Shown: positions 1 to 8,917, counted from the first letter of the stretch. The stretch is DNA of 64,000 nucleotides from Paenilisteria portnoyi (GCF_014322795.1 NZ_JAASTT010000018.1:1-64000); one strand, 5' to 3'. Translations and numbers: made by a program. Notes: generated by a model not told the origin, from the letters alone.

Positions 1-1313
1 TTATAGAACATCAACGCTATCGCTGCTATCGCGAAGCCGACAATCGGAATCCAAATAAAGTTGAACTCAATCGCATGAAGCGCGCTTGTAGATTGAACTT
101 TATTCGCTTGGTAACCACCTGTTGCCAAAATTCCTGCCGTCATCGCGCCGCCAATTCCCATTCCGAATTTCGCGCCGAAGCTCGATGCAGAAGTCAGCAA
201 ACCTTGTGCTCTCACGCCGCTTTTCCACTCGCCATAATCGACAGTATCCGCGAGCATAACCGAAAGCAATCCAGAGATAAAGCCAGTTCCGAATGCGTTA
301 ATCACAACACCGACAATGATAATCGGCACGCTCAAGCTATACGCCCCAATGCCCATAACCGCTTGTCCAATAATCGCCAGAACAAGTCCGCCAACCATCG
401 TGTTTCGTTTGCCCAATCGTCCAGCCACAGCCGGCGTCATCAGCAATGTCAAAAGTGACCCAAACGCGAGCGCCATAATCATCGGCACCAAATCTTCACG
501 TCCCAAGTTATACTTGAAAAAGTAAATCGTCGTTTGGTTTTTCATCGTCATAGCCATCCAATAAATGAAGTTCATCAAGATCATAATCACCCATGGCCAG
601 TTACGCTTAATCGCCTGGATACTATCTTTCACACGCACGACTTTTTGCACGTTTTCAATCCGTTCTTTCGTATTGAAGAAAGTGTTGAGTAATAATACCA
701 CAGCCACAATCGAAAAAATCAAAATCGTGAGGAAAAAGCCTTTTTGGTCGTCACCTTTTCCAAGTGCTGCTACGATTGGCAAAGTGAATACGGTTACAAT
801 GATTTGTCCTAGCGTTCCACCGAATTGGCGAACTGTTCCCAGTACTGTTCTTTCTTGCGGGTTATTCGTCAAACTTGGCAAAATCGATGTGATTGGCAAA
901 TTCACGCAAGAATATAAAATACCTACTAAAATATATGTGATATAAGCCCATGCCAATTTTCCAGCGTCGTCAAAGCCTGGTGTCGTAAAGGTTAGTACGC
1001 ACATGAGGCCAAATGGAATCGCGAACCAGAGGAAGAATGGTCGACTTTTGCCCCATCGTGTATTGGTACGATCGATGAAAATCCCGATAATCGGTCCATC
1101 AAAAGCATCGATGACACGCGCGACTAGAAATAGGGTTCCTACTGCCGCAGCGCTTAGTCCGTATACATCTGTATAGAAAAACATTAAATAGGTCGAAATA
1201 ACTTGAAATGCTAGATTACATGCTGTATCACTTAAACCGTAACTAATTCGTTCTTTCCATGGCACCATTGCTTTCAATGGCTGTTCCGTCGATATTCTTC
1301 CTGTTGCTTCCAT
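1..1313 (-). CDS. GPH-family sugar:cation symporter (isoprimeverose/xyloside type), 3' end outside the window
   Basis: The reading frame is open from ATG at 1313 to the left edge (437 codons, no stop); relatives have about 450-480 residues, so only a short C-terminus is missing. The start has a good AAAGGTGGG ribosome site. The N-terminus (KERISYGLSDTACNLAFQ, then STYLMFFYTDVYGLSA, then RVIDAFDGPIIGIFIDR) carries the TM1 pattern and the D-A-x-D-G/P loop typical of MelB/XylP/YicJ symporters. It lies just downstream of the GH31 alpha-xylosidase on the same strand, the pairing known as yicJ-yicI in E. coli and xylP-xylQ in Lactobacillus pentosus, so an alpha-xyloside such as isoprimeverose is the likely cargo. 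The substrate is inferred from context only. Confidence 0.85.
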   Translation of the reverse strand, partial: MEATGRISTEQPLKAMVPWKERISYGLSDTACNLAFQVISTYLMFFYTDVYGLSAAAVGTLFLVARVIDAFDGPIIGIFIDRTNTRWGKSRPFFLWFAIPFGLMCVLTFTTPGFDDAGKLAWAYITYILVGILYSCVNLPITSILPSLTNNPQERTVLGTVRQFGGTLGQIIVTVFTLPIVAALGKGDDQKGFFLTILIFSIVAVVLLLNTFFNTKERIENVQKVVRVKDSIQAIKRNWPWVIMILMNFIYWMAMTMKNQTTIYFFKYNLGREDLVPMIMALAFGSLLTLLMTPAVAGRLGKRNTMVGGLVLAIIGQAVMGIGAYSLSVPIIIVGVVINAFGTGFISGLLSVMLADTVDYGEWKSGVRAQGLLTSASSFGAKFGMGIGGAMTAGILATGGYQANKVQSTSALHAIEFNFIWIPIVGFAIAAIALMFY

Positions 1314-1339
1314 CAAATTTCCCACCTTTTTTAGTAGTC

Positions 1340-1373
1340 GCCCATCTCAATGAAGAGACGGGCTCGATTTTTT
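1340..1373. terminator. stem-loop between alpha-xylosidase and symporter
   Basis: GCCCATCTC (1340-1348) pairs with GAGACGGGC (1355-1363), with one G-U pair. A T-run follows on the plus strand. In the direction of the operon (minus) there is no U-tract, so it is more likely an mRNA-stabilising or partial attenuating hairpin between the two cistrons than a full terminator. Confidence 0.5.
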
Positions 1374-3639
1374 ATGATAGTTTTACTGTTTTTTCGGATG
1401 TTTGGACTATTTTTGTACCCGATTCGTGTTGTTTATGCCAGATGACTTCGTAGTTTGCTAAACCTTCTGTGTGAACTGTTATTTCAGAACCGGTATTTTC
1501 AACGCGGATTGTCGCTTTTTGCGTGCCGTTCGCTTGGTAAATCACCGTTTCTGCGCTTGTGCTAGCCGCTTCAAAACCATAAACATGGATCGTTGGGTTT
1601 TCCGCATAATCGTATTCCGCGTGATCATCCCGCGAACCGCATACAATAATGCTATTTTCCTTCGCCAAAAGTGGGAAACTCATGTAGTCATGATGCTCGC
1701 TAACCCACGTGCCACCATCGTAAACTTCATCAGTCAGGATATTCGTCCATTTGCCTTTTGGAAGGTAAAATTCGCCGCGACCTTCTTCGTTAAAAATCGG
1801 AGCTACGAGCAAATTCTCACCCAGCATGTATTGTCGGTCAAGCGTTGCCGCAGCTGGATCTTCCATATATGAAAGCACCATCGGACGCATCATCGGCATA
1901 CCATCCTTGTGCGCCGTCACCGCTTGCTTGAACAAGTACGGCATCAAACGCATTTTCAGCTTCGTAAATTTCCGCGTCACGTCCACTGCTTCCTCATCGA
2001 AAATCCACGGCACGCGATATTCCACGTTTCCATGATAGCGGCTATGCGATGACAACAGGCCGAATTGCGTCCAACGTTTGTAAATATCAGGCGTCGCACC
2101 CTCTTCAAATCCACCAATATCATGACTCCAGAAGCCGAATCCAGATAGCATAAACGACAACCCGCCACGCAACGATTCCGCCATCGAGCTATACGTAGAA
2201 AGGCAATCGCCGCCCCAATGAACCGGGAATTTTTGCGATCCAACTGTTGCCGATCTCGCGAACAACACCGCTTCCTGCTCGCCACGCTTTTCCTTCAATA
2301 AATCAAACACGACTTCATTGTAAATATACGCGTAATAGTTATGCATTTTTTCAGGATCAGAACCATCGAAATACTGCACATCAGTTGGAATTCGCTCACC
2401 AAAATCCGTCTTGAACGCATCCACGCCCATGTCCATCAACGCACTCAACTTGTCGCGATACCACGCACACGCCGCTGGATTCGTAAAGTCAACAATCGCT
2501 TGCCCACCTTGCCACAAATCCCACTGCCACACAGAACCGTCTTTATTTTTGATGAAATAGCCATGCTCCTTACCTTCCGCAAAAAGCGCCGACTTCTGAG
2601 CAATATACGGATTAATCCAAACGCAGATTTTCAGACCCTTCGCCTTCAAGTTCGCGAGCATTTTCTCAGGTTCCGGGAAAACGCGACGATCCCATTCAAA
2701 ATTACACCACTCAAAATCCTTCATCCAGAAACAGTCAAAATGGAACACATCAAGTGGAATATCGCGCTCCTTCATCCCGTCGATAAACGAATTCACCGTC
2801 GCCTCATCATAGTCCGTACAAAACGACGTGCTGAGCCATAAACCAAACGACCAAGCAGGCGGCAATGCAGGTTTCCCAGTCAAATCCGTATACTTCCGCA
2901 GAATTCCCTCCATCGTCGGACCGTAAATAATCATGTACTCAAGCGTCTCACCCGCAACACTAAACTGGTTTTTTGACACATGCTCCGAACCAACCTCAAA
3001 CGACACATGCTCGGGATGATTCACAAATACGCCATAGCCTTTATTACTCACAAAAAACGGAATATTCTTGTATGACTGGTCACTACTCGTGCCACCATCC
3101 TTATTCCAAATATCTACCGTCTGGCCATTCTTCACAAAGTTCGTGAAGCGCTCGCCAAGTCCATAAATATTCTCTCCAACGCCCAAATCAAGCCGTTCGC
3201 GTATGTAATTCTGATTCGCAGACGTAACGTAACCTTGGCCATTCACATCCGATTTCGTCAAAAAATGCCCATTTCCATAAAAAGATAACGCATAATTTCC
3301 CTTATCAATCGCAACTTTCAAATCACCGGTTTGGATTGTAATCGCTTTCTCATCATCCGTCGTTTTCAAAGCAACTTGCTGCTCGTTAATCCCAAATGCA
3401 GGCGACTTACGCTCTCCGCCATCATGATGCTTCAAACGAACCGTAAACACGTCTTCTCGCGGCGAACTAATTTCCGTCGTCATCAAACCAAGATTTAACG
3501 TATCCCCACGCGATTTAATTTTTTTAAAAGGAGCAAAAACGGTAACTGTATCCGCTTTCAAACTATAGTCAAATACTTCTTTCGGATTCTGGATTTCAAA
3601 ACCCTCTTTTACGAGCCAAATACCATCTGTAAATTTCAT
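1372..3639 (-). CDS. yicI: GH31 alpha-xylosidase
   Basis: A 755-residue protein, close in length to E. coli YicI (772). It hydrolyses terminal alpha-xylosyl residues, for example in isoprimeverose from xyloglucan. The GH31 nucleophile motif FKTDFGERIPTD places Asp412 as nucleophile, and the FPVHWGGDC motif places Asp478 as acid/base. The N-terminal beta-sandwich precedes the (beta/alpha)8 barrel from about residue 255. The phrase FGERIPTDVQYFDGSDPE is characteristic of the YicI alpha-xylosidase branch rather than alpha-glucosidases. There is no signal peptide, so it is cytoplasmic, matching import by the adjacent symporter. The start at 3639 has a strong GAGGAGGG site. Expression should be controlled by the divergent ROK repressor through the operator at 3660-3686. 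Confidence 0.95.
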   Translation of the reverse strand: MKFTDGIWLVKEGFEIQNPKEVFDYSLKADTVTVFAPFKKIKSRGDTLNLGLMTTEISSPREDVFTVRLKHHDGGERKSPAFGINEQQVALKTTDDEKAITIQTGDLKVAIDKGNYALSFYGNGHFLTKSDVNGQGYVTSANQNYIRERLDLGVGENIYGLGERFTNFVKNGQTVDIWNKDGGTSSDQSYKNIPFFVSNKGYGVFVNHPEHVSFEVGSEHVSKNQFSVAGETLEYMIIYGPTMEGILRKYTDLTGKPALPPAWSFGLWLSTSFCTDYDEATVNSFIDGMKERDIPLDVFHFDCFWMKDFEWCNFEWDRRVFPEPEKMLANLKAKGLKICVWINPYIAQKSALFAEGKEHGYFIKNKDGSVWQWDLWQGGQAIVDFTNPAACAWYRDKLSALMDMGVDAFKTDFGERIPTDVQYFDGSDPEKMHNYYAYIYNEVVFDLLKEKRGEQEAVLFARSATVGSQKFPVHWGGDCLSTYSSMAESLRGGLSFMLSGFGFWSHDIGGFEEGATPDIYKRWTQFGLLSSHSRYHGNVEYRVPWIFDEEAVDVTRKFTKLKMRLMPYLFKQAVTAHKDGMPMMRPMVLSYMEDPAAATLDRQYMLGENLLVAPIFNEEGRGEFYLPKGKWTNILTDEVYDGGTWVSEHHDYMSFPLLAKENSIIVCGSRDDHAEYDYAENPTIHVYGFEAASTSAETVIYQANGTQKATIRVENTGSEITVHTEGLANYEVIWHKQHESGTKIVQTSEKTVKLS

Positions 3640-3659
3640 TATCGGTCCCTCCTCATCAA

Positions 3660-3686
3660 GTTAGTTAGCATGATAAACTAACTAAC
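3660..3686. promoter_or_regulatory. XylR/ROK operator, perfect inverted repeat
   Basis: GTTAGTTAG (3660-3668) and CTAACTAAC (3678-3686) form a perfect 9-bp inverted repeat with a 9-bp spacer. The TTAGTT...AACTAA core is the known XylR operator pattern in Firmicutes. It lies just downstream of the alpha-xylosidase promoter -10 box, a classical repressor position. Confidence 0.85.
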
Positions 3687-3689
3687 ACC

Positions 3690-3718
3690 ATAATAATACG
3701 AACGTAACATTTTGTCAA
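3690..3718 (-). promoter_or_regulatory. sigma-A promoter of alpha-xylosidase operon with partial cre-like overlap
   Basis: Reading the minus strand: TTGACA (3713-3718), 17-bp spacer, TATTAT (3690-3695). The -35 box overlaps the half-palindrome GAAAGCGCTT (3719-3728 side), which resembles half of a CcpA cre site. The match to the full cre consensus is imperfect, so carbon control is only a suggestion. Confidence 0.8.
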
Positions 3719-3730
3719 GCGCTTTCTTAT

Positions 3731-3759
3731 TCGACAAAGCCTTCTTTTATCGCTACAAT
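3731..3759 (+). promoter_or_regulatory. sigma-A promoter of ROK regulator
   Basis: TCGACA (3731-3736), 17-bp spacer, TACAAT (3754-3759). It lies 27 bp upstream of the regulator start codon and divergent from the alpha-xylosidase promoter. Confidence 0.65.
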
Positions 3760-3785
3760 AGATAAGAGAACAAGGGGGTACCACA

Positions 3786-4937
3786 ATGTTTGCAAATCGA
3801 ACTGGAATTAGAGAAGCCAATGAACGCACGGTTTTGAGTGTCATCGTTAACGACGGTCCGCTTTCACGCGCGAATCTTTCCGAAAAAATCGGCCTAAACA
3901 AAGCAAGTGTTTCCGCCATCGTCAAAAGTCTGATTGAACAAAAACTAATTAAAGAAGTTGGCATCGGCGAAAGTACCGTTCAAGGCGGTCGCAAACCGAT
4001 TATGCTCGAGCTAAATAAAGCCGCGGGTTTCGCGATTAGCGTGGATCTTGGCTACGATTACATAGATACGATGATTCATTACCTAGATGGCACCATCCGA
4101 AATCGTAAGTTGCTTCCCTTCCGAACCATAGAAAAAGCAACAATCACCTCTGATTTAGTCACCATCATCCAAGAAATCACCGCGAAGCTTCCAAAATCAC
4201 CTTTTGGCATCGTTGGTATGACCATCGCAATTCACGGTATTGTCCACAACAACCAGATCAACTTCACGCCTGCCTATGATTTCACCGATTTCCCGCTAGC
4301 CGAAACCTTGCAAGAACACTTCGACTATCCGATTTTCCTAGAAAACGAAGCGAATCTGCTCGCACTCAGTGAACACGCCAAGCATAGCGCATACCATAAC
4401 CTCGTTTGCATTAGTATTCACGCCGGAGTTGGTGCCGGAATCATCACGAACGACACGCTTTACACTGGCGAAAACGGCCTCAGCGGCGAGATTGGTCACA
4501 TGATTGTCCAGGCAAACGGAAATCATTGCACATGCGGTGGTAAGGGATGTCTTGAAACCTACAGCTCTGAAAAAGTGATTTTAGACACCTATCGCGACAT
4601 CACAAAAAATCCGGAAGCTATCATTCCAGACCTATACCGCGCCTATGCTGCGAACGACTCGATTGCTACGAAACTAATCGAGAATATGGTGGACTATTTG
4701 AGCATCGCCGTTCATAATGTTATCACCCTCTATAACCCAAAAGTGGTTGCCATTCATAGCGAAATCAGCCGCCTCATTCCCGATTTCCCAGAGCAAATAA
4801 AACAGCAATTACCGCATTTGACCGCACAAAATATCGAAATCAAAAAAGCCAGCCTCGGCGAAGAAGCCATTTTATTCGGTGCTGCGGTTGTCACGATTTC
4901 TAATTTTTTAGAAGTTCCTAAATTTGAATTAAAATAA
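3786..4937 (+). CDS. xylR: ROK-family xylose/xyloside repressor
   Basis: A 383-residue regulator. An N-terminal winged helix-turn-helix (about residues 25-60; LSRANLSEKIGLNKASVSA) is followed by a ROK sugar-kinase-like domain with the zinc motif HCTCGGKGCLE (Cys248, Cys250, Cys255) and GEIGH at 234-238. The length and fusion are typical of XylR/NagC repressors. It is divergent from the alpha-xylosidase and shares a 146-bp control region with an XylR-type operator, so it very likely represses the xyloside genes until xylose or a xyloside binds. Confidence 0.9.
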   Translation: MFANRTGIREANERTVLSVIVNDGPLSRANLSEKIGLNKASVSAIVKSLIEQKLIKEVGIGESTVQGGRKPIMLELNKAAGFAISVDLGYDYIDTMIHYLDGTIRNRKLLPFRTIEKATITSDLVTIIQEITAKLPKSPFGIVGMTIAIHGIVHNNQINFTPAYDFTDFPLAETLQEHFDYPIFLENEANLLALSEHAKHSAYHNLVCISIHAGVGAGIITNDTLYTGENGLSGEIGHMIVQANGNHCTCGGKGCLETYSSEKVILDTYRDITKNPEAIIPDLYRAYAANDSIATKLIENMVDYLSIAVHNVITLYNPKVVAIHSEISRLIPDFPEQIKQQLPHLTAQNIEIKKASLGEEAILFGAAVVTISNFLEVPKFELK

Positions 4938-4940
4938 GAC

Positions 4941-4985
4941 AAGTCGTGCCCTTACTTCGAACATCGAGGGCACGACTTTATTTTT
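4941..4985. terminator. bidirectional Rho-independent terminator
   Basis: AAGTCGTGCCCT (4941-4952) is perfectly complementary to AGGGCACGACTT (4967-4978) and is followed by a T-run. It lies between the convergent regulator and ASCH gene and can serve both. Confidence 0.9.
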
Positions 4986-5445
4986 ATCTCGCGTGAACCA
5001 CTTCAAACCGCTGACATACAAGCAATAAATCCGGTGTAAACGTCAATCCAAATTGCTCTAATTCCGACGTAAAGAACCTCACATGTGCCTCATACCAATA
5101 CTCATAGCTAAGATCGCCTTCTCCCTCTGACCTCGCAAAATCCTGCGACACCTCATTCATTTTCACAAGTTCTACTTCGGTATAACGGATAATCACTAAT
5201 GGTTCGTTTTTCCCATCTAAAACGATATTATACTCCCCAACTTCAGGGATTCGCTCGCCTTCGATTTCATGTACACAATGCGCCGCGCATGAAGCTGTTT
5301 TAACGCCATCCACTACAAGCGCTCCCAGCCGATCTGCCATTTCAGCTCCGTAACCAAACGCCCAAGCATCTGGGCAAGCCAAATCTAAGCCCTGTTCCTT
5401 TGCAAATGCTTCCCAATAAGATGTAATGATTTCAGACATAGTCAT
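4984..5445 (-). CDS. ASCH domain protein
   Basis: A 153-residue protein matching the ASCH fold. The hallmark GxKTAS element (GVKTASCAAH, about residues 48-57) and a later strand (EYNIVLDGKNEPLVIIRYTEVEL) are visible, as in YqfB-like and Firmicute ASCH proteins. The family is thought to bind RNA or modified nucleosides, and some members are N4-acetylcytidine amidohydrolases; the precise activity here cannot be told. An internal ATG at 5439 is an alternative start. It lies 9 bp downstream of the MATE gene and may be co-transcribed with the MarR-MATE pair. Confidence 0.8.
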   Translation of the reverse strand: MTMSEIITSYWEAFAKEQGLDLACPDAWAFGYGAEMADRLGALVVDGVKTASCAAHCVHEIEGERIPEVGEYNIVLDGKNEPLVIIRYTEVELVKMNEVSQDFARSEGEGDLSYEYWYEAHVRFFTSELEQFGLTFTPDLLLVCQRFEVVHAR

Positions 5446-5454
5446 CTCCTCCTT

Positions 5455-6807
5455 TTAAACCATTTCTGGATTTTTAAATAAACCACGCCACGTCCGCAAC
5501 ATGATAATCAAACAAACGGTGAACGCTCCGACATCTGCGAGTGGGAAGGCATACCAGACGCCATCCAATCCCCAGAAATTCGGCAAAATTAAGAGTAGCG
5601 GAATCAAGCAAATAATCTGACGCATAAGCGAAATGACGAAGGAAATCCGCGCCCGGCCTAACGCTTGATACAAGCCCCCGCAAACAATCTGGAAACCAAT
5701 CGTTGGCGCGGCTAACAAGACAATTTGCACCGCATGCGCGCCATCTTTTAGCAATTGCTTATCATCCGTAAAGACGCTGACTAGAAGGTCTGGGAACAGT
5801 TCCACCACCGCAAAAGCAACGACGGACATTACAGTCGCCGCAACAATTGATAGTTTCACTGCTTTCACCACGCGTTTATATTCTCGTGAGCCGTAGTTAA
5901 AGCCGACAATCGGTTGCATCCCTTGTGTCACCCCATTAATCGGCATAATCATGAACGACGCGATTCTGTTCGCCACGCCATACGCCGCAATCGCCATCGT
6001 CCCACCATGAATATTGAGCATCCAGTTGACCGAAATCGACACGATACTCCCAGCTGACATCATGATAAACGACGGGAAACCAATCGCCATAATGCTCCCC
6101 GATAATTTCCAGTCAATATAGAAGCGGAATCCTTTTAACGTCAGCGAACTTTTTCCAGATAGGAAGTAAATCAACAGCCAAATCGCGCCAACCGCTTGCG
6201 CTATCAACGTCGCAAAAGCCGAGCCACGAATTCCCATATCCAACCCCATAATAAAAATCGGATTCAAAATCATATTCAAAACGGCCGAAATAATCATCGT
6301 CAACATCGCTATTTTCGCATTTCCCTCCGAACGAACAATGTTATTCATCGCCATCGCAAAGGTTTGAAACACCGAGCCCAGCAGCAAAATTTGCAAGAAA
6401 TCCTTTGCGTACTGGTGAATCTCCGGCGTCGCGCCAAACATTGTCACCAGTGGATCAAGGAAAATGAACGTGATAATCGCCAACACCAAGCTTGAGATGA
6501 CAACAAGCCAAATCACCTGATGATACACCCGGTTTGCTTCCTCACCTTTTCCAGCGCCAAGTGCCCGCGAAATAATCGACGCCCCGCCGATTCCAAACAT
6601 TGCGGCCATCGCCATCATAATCATCTGCACAGGAAACGCGATGGAGAGCGCCGCGACACCAAGCGAACCAACGCCCCGAGCCACGAAAATTGTATCGACA
6701 ATGTTGTACATGCCCATCACGAACATCCCGATAAAAGCCGGAACCGACAGCCGCCACATCAGCGAGCCAATTTTATCCTCACCTAAGCGCTTACTTTGTT
6801 CCTTCAT
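5455..6807 (-). CDS. MATE-family multidrug/Na+ antiporter
   Basis: A 450-residue, twelve-helix membrane protein with MATE features: the N-terminal RLSVPAFIGMFVMGMYNIVD segment and internal duplication (a second half beginning near LSGSIMAIGFPSFIMMSAGS). The ATG follows the stop of the MarR gene without a gap, so the two are translationally coupled and the pump is probably controlled by that regulator. The substrate is unknown; the family exports cationic drugs using a Na+ or H+ gradient. Confidence 0.9.
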   Translation of the reverse strand: MKEQSKRLGEDKIGSLMWRLSVPAFIGMFVMGMYNIVDTIFVARGVGSLGVAALSIAFPVQMIMMAMAAMFGIGGASIISRALGAGKGEEANRVYHQVIWLVVISSLVLAIITFIFLDPLVTMFGATPEIHQYAKDFLQILLLGSVFQTFAMAMNNIVRSEGNAKIAMLTMIISAVLNMILNPIFIMGLDMGIRGSAFATLIAQAVGAIWLLIYFLSGKSSLTLKGFRFYIDWKLSGSIMAIGFPSFIMMSAGSIVSISVNWMLNIHGGTMAIAAYGVANRIASFMIMPINGVTQGMQPIVGFNYGSREYKRVVKAVKLSIVAATVMSVVAFAVVELFPDLLVSVFTDDKQLLKDGAHAVQIVLLAAPTIGFQIVCGGLYQALGRARISFVISLMRQIICLIPLLLILPNFWGLDGVWYAFPLADVGAFTVCLIIMLRTWRGLFKNPEMV

Positions 6808-7251
6808 CTACTCACCCGCCTTTTCATGATTTTGCACATTATCCACCATCCGCAACAATAAATGAATCAATTGTTCCTTTTCGGTCTCCGAGAAACCTTC
6901 TGTCAGAATATCAGACCAGTCCTGCATCGTTTCCTCAATAACCGGTTGTATCAATCGCCCTTTATCCGTCAAATAAACAATATGTTTACGCTTATCCTGC
7001 TGATTCACTTCACGGCGGATCATGCCTAACTCCTCTAATCGCTGAATATGTCTCGCCACATTCGCCTTATCCACCATAAAACGCTTCACAATCTCATCTT
7101 GTGACATAGCACCATAACGATAGAGCGTCGCAATATAGCGTAACTGCCCAACACCCAGACCATACTTCTTTAACCGATCTAATTTAAATGTATTTCCACA
7201 CCGATTCACAATCGACATCGATTTTGCCATAATCTCATATTGTTTTACCAT
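6808..7251 (-). CDS. MarR-family transcriptional regulator
   Basis: ATG at 7251 is chosen because it has a clear AAGAGGAAAG site 6-12 nt upstream; upstream in-frame codons lack one. The 147-residue product has the MarR winged helix (LRYIATLYRYGAMSQDEIVKRF, recognition helix VDKANVARHIQRLEELGMI, wing REVNQQDKRKHIVYLTDKG). It is directly followed by the MATE pump, a standard local-repressor arrangement. The divergent gene on the other strand starts at 7393, so the 141-bp gap probably holds both promoters. Confidence 0.9.
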   Translation of the reverse strand: MVKQYEIMAKSMSIVNRCGNTFKLDRLKKYGLGVGQLRYIATLYRYGAMSQDEIVKRFMVDKANVARHIQRLEELGMIRREVNQQDKRKHIVYLTDKGRLIQPVIEETMQDWSDILTEGFSETEKEQLIHLLLRMVDNVQNHEKAGE

Positions 7252-7392
7252 AGCTTTCCTCTTTTCCAATCGCAAAATGGTTGCGTTATCAACTTTACTC
7301 ATTATAACGAATATAAGTTCCCACCGCAATCAAATTTGACTTTAACAAGCGGTTTTGACACAATAAATATAGTAGAAAGCGAGGCTAGAACG

Positions 7393-8265
7393 ATGCAAAT
7401 AAAAAAACTGAAAGAGCGCTATCCCGACCTTACATATTCCGAAAAACCGTTAAAAATAAATTCAACGCACCTCTTCTTTTATGCGAATCCATATTATTTC
7501 GCGATTCCAAAGAAAACGCTAACACCAGAAGAAACCGCGTTGCTGCAAACCCTTTTCCAAGCACCAGCACCCGTTTTCAAAAACGAACGACTCACAGAAT
7601 GGCATGCTTTACTATTCACGCAAGACGAGCTAGAAATCCATACAGAGCCGCATTTTTATCGAATTATCCAATTCCAAATCCAATCCGCAGCCCCTTCCAA
7701 AAAAACAGTACTCGAATGGCAAAAAGCGTTGGTCAGCTTCTTCGCGCAAGATACCGAAATCCTCATGCTGACCGAAGATTACGGTGTTCTGATTGAAAAA
7801 ATTGCAGGCTCTTTGCTCGGTGAAGAAGAACTCGATGCCATCGCAACAACGCTTGAAAGTGATTTTTATATCCCGGTTCACTTTTTTATGGGCTTGTTCC
7901 ACGAGAAAACGGCGCTGCTCCGAGACTTATTTGCCGAGGAACAACGCCTATTCCGCCAAAATTCTAATCAGCTCGTGCAAACCGTTGAATCCAATTGCCT
8001 GCCGATGATTGCCGCACAATTGACGAACAGTTTGCTGGCACAGGAAATCGGCCAGCTTTTTGAGAAAGACGAGACTTGGAAACCGCTTATTAAAGCACTT
8101 TGGGAGCAGCAAGGGAATCTGAGCATGACCGCGAAAGCCTTATTCATGCATCGCAACACGATTCAATACCGGATCGATAAATTTCAGGAATTGACGAACT
8201 TGTCGCTACGTAAGACGGACGGATTGCTGTTTGCCTATCTTAGTTGTCTTTTATACGAGAAATAG
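7393..8265 (+). CDS. PucR-type C-terminal HTH regulator
   Basis: The true start is taken as ATG 7393 (GCGAGG site upstream); codons before it overlap the MarR promoter region. The 290-residue protein has no recognised N-terminal sensor domain. Its last 60 residues form a PucR/CdaR-type helix-turn-helix (QQGNLSMTAKALFMHRNTIQ then YRIDKFQELTNLSLRKTDG). Proteins of this shape occur in Listeria and other Firmicutes, but the ligand and regulon are not known. It stands alone between the MarR gene and a terminator, so no target is evident from context. Confidence 0.75.
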   Translation: MQIKKLKERYPDLTYSEKPLKINSTHLFFYANPYYFAIPKKTLTPEETALLQTLFQAPAPVFKNERLTEWHALLFTQDELEIHTEPHFYRIIQFQIQSAAPSKKTVLEWQKALVSFFAQDTEILMLTEDYGVLIEKIAGSLLGEEELDAIATTLESDFYIPVHFFMGLFHEKTALLRDLFAEEQRLFRQNSNQLVQTVESNCLPMIAAQLTNSLLAQEIGQLFEKDETWKPLIKALWEQQGNLSMTAKALFMHRNTIQYRIDKFQELTNLSLRKTDGLLFAYLSCLLYEK

Positions 8266-8266
8266 A

Positions 8267-8313
8267 AAAACTCTAGAGCGCCGATTTTTTCATCGGTTTT
8301 CTAGAGTTTTATT
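8267..8313. terminator. Rho-independent terminator
   Basis: AAAACTCTAG (8267-8276) and CTAGAGTTTT (8301-8310) enclose an inner CCGAT/ATCGG stem. It ends the PucR-type gene and the convergent small ORF. Confidence 0.85.
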
Positions 8314-8316
8314 ATG

Positions 8317-8394
8317 TTACTCCTCACGATTTTGCGGTTTAAAAATAAAAAGTCCAATTCCAAGAAGAATGATACCAATAATCAGCAAATGCAT
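8317..8394 (-). CDS. 25-residue single-span membrane peptide
   Basis: ATG at 8394, stop TAA at 8317-8319. The peptide begins MHLLIIGIILLGIGLFIF and ends in a short charged tail, KPQNREE. It is one hydrophobic helix with a lysine and acidic residues at the C-terminus. A good AGAGGGGG site lies 8-15 nt upstream of the ATG, which supports translation. Function unknown; similar short membrane peptides act as stress or assembly factors, but no claim is made here. Confidence 0.55.
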   Translation of the reverse strand: MHLLIIGIILLGIGLFIFKPQNREE

Positions 8395-8471
8395 ACGCTA
8401 ATTTCCCCCTCTTCCATGTCCCCTTCGACATTATTACCTTATACCCTTATTTATTAAAATTATACATATGA

Positions 8472-8505
8472 AAAAAGAGATTCTCAACTTGAGCCATCTC
8501 TTTTT
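8472..8505. terminator. Rho-independent terminator
   Basis: AAAAAGAGAT (8472-8481) pairs with ATCTCTTTTT (8496-8505), with a further small inner stem. It lies just downstream of the DUF1398 gene (minus strand). Confidence 0.75.
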
Positions 8506-8510
8506 CATGT

Positions 8511-8906
8511 TTATTTAACGGTTGGAATCGGTTCTTGTAGTAATACCATGTCAGCACCGTCTTCATATGTGACCATCATCTCAGCCAAATCCGAATGCCA
8601 AACTGGAACACCTGCCGCGCCTGCCAACTCGCAAAACTGCTCGAAATCAATTTTGCCAGATTGTGCTTGTTTGACTGCGTTCTTTATTCCAGTTGCGGAT
8701 GATTTCGCAGCCACACTTTTCGGTACGCCGTTTAATTGCGCTTCGACTTTTGTACCCTCTGCATCCCAGAAAACGTACATTCCAGTTTCAACGAGGTAAT
8801 CATATTTCACAACGCCGGCCGCCTTGAAACCTTGCACAACTTTTGGAAAATCTCCTGCGTTTGCCTCACTTGTCGCGACTTGCATGATCGTTTCTTGCGT
8901 TAACAT
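8511..8906 (-). CDS. DUF1398 family protein
   Basis: A 131-residue soluble protein. The pattern of a central YDYLVETGMYVFWDAEG segment and C-terminal PVWHSDLAEMMVTYED matches the DUF1398 (phage-envelope-like) family. No biochemical function is established for this family. The gene starts 12 bp after the DHHW gene ends in the same direction (stop at 8918), so it is last in a possible three-gene run with the MBOAT pair, though a functional link is not evident. Confidence 0.75.
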   Translation of the reverse strand: MLTQETIMQVATSEANAGDFPKVVQGFKAAGVVKYDYLVETGMYVFWDAEGTKVEAQLNGVPKSVAAKSSATGIKNAVKQAQSGKIDFEQFCELAGAAGVPVWHSDLAEMMVTYEDGADMVLLQEPIPTVK

Positions 8907-8917
8907 TGCTTCGCCTC

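Noticed and set aside
2341-2841. Long antisense frames within the alpha-xylosidase and other GC-richer genes (also within the ycj-type operon)
   Set aside because: They are basic, low-complexity shadows of strongly supported genes in the opposite frame, without ribosome sites.
3713-3728. Full CcpA cre site at the alpha-xylosidase promoter
   Set aside because: Only the left half and centre fit; the right half departs from the consensus at conserved positions, so it is noted only as cre-like.
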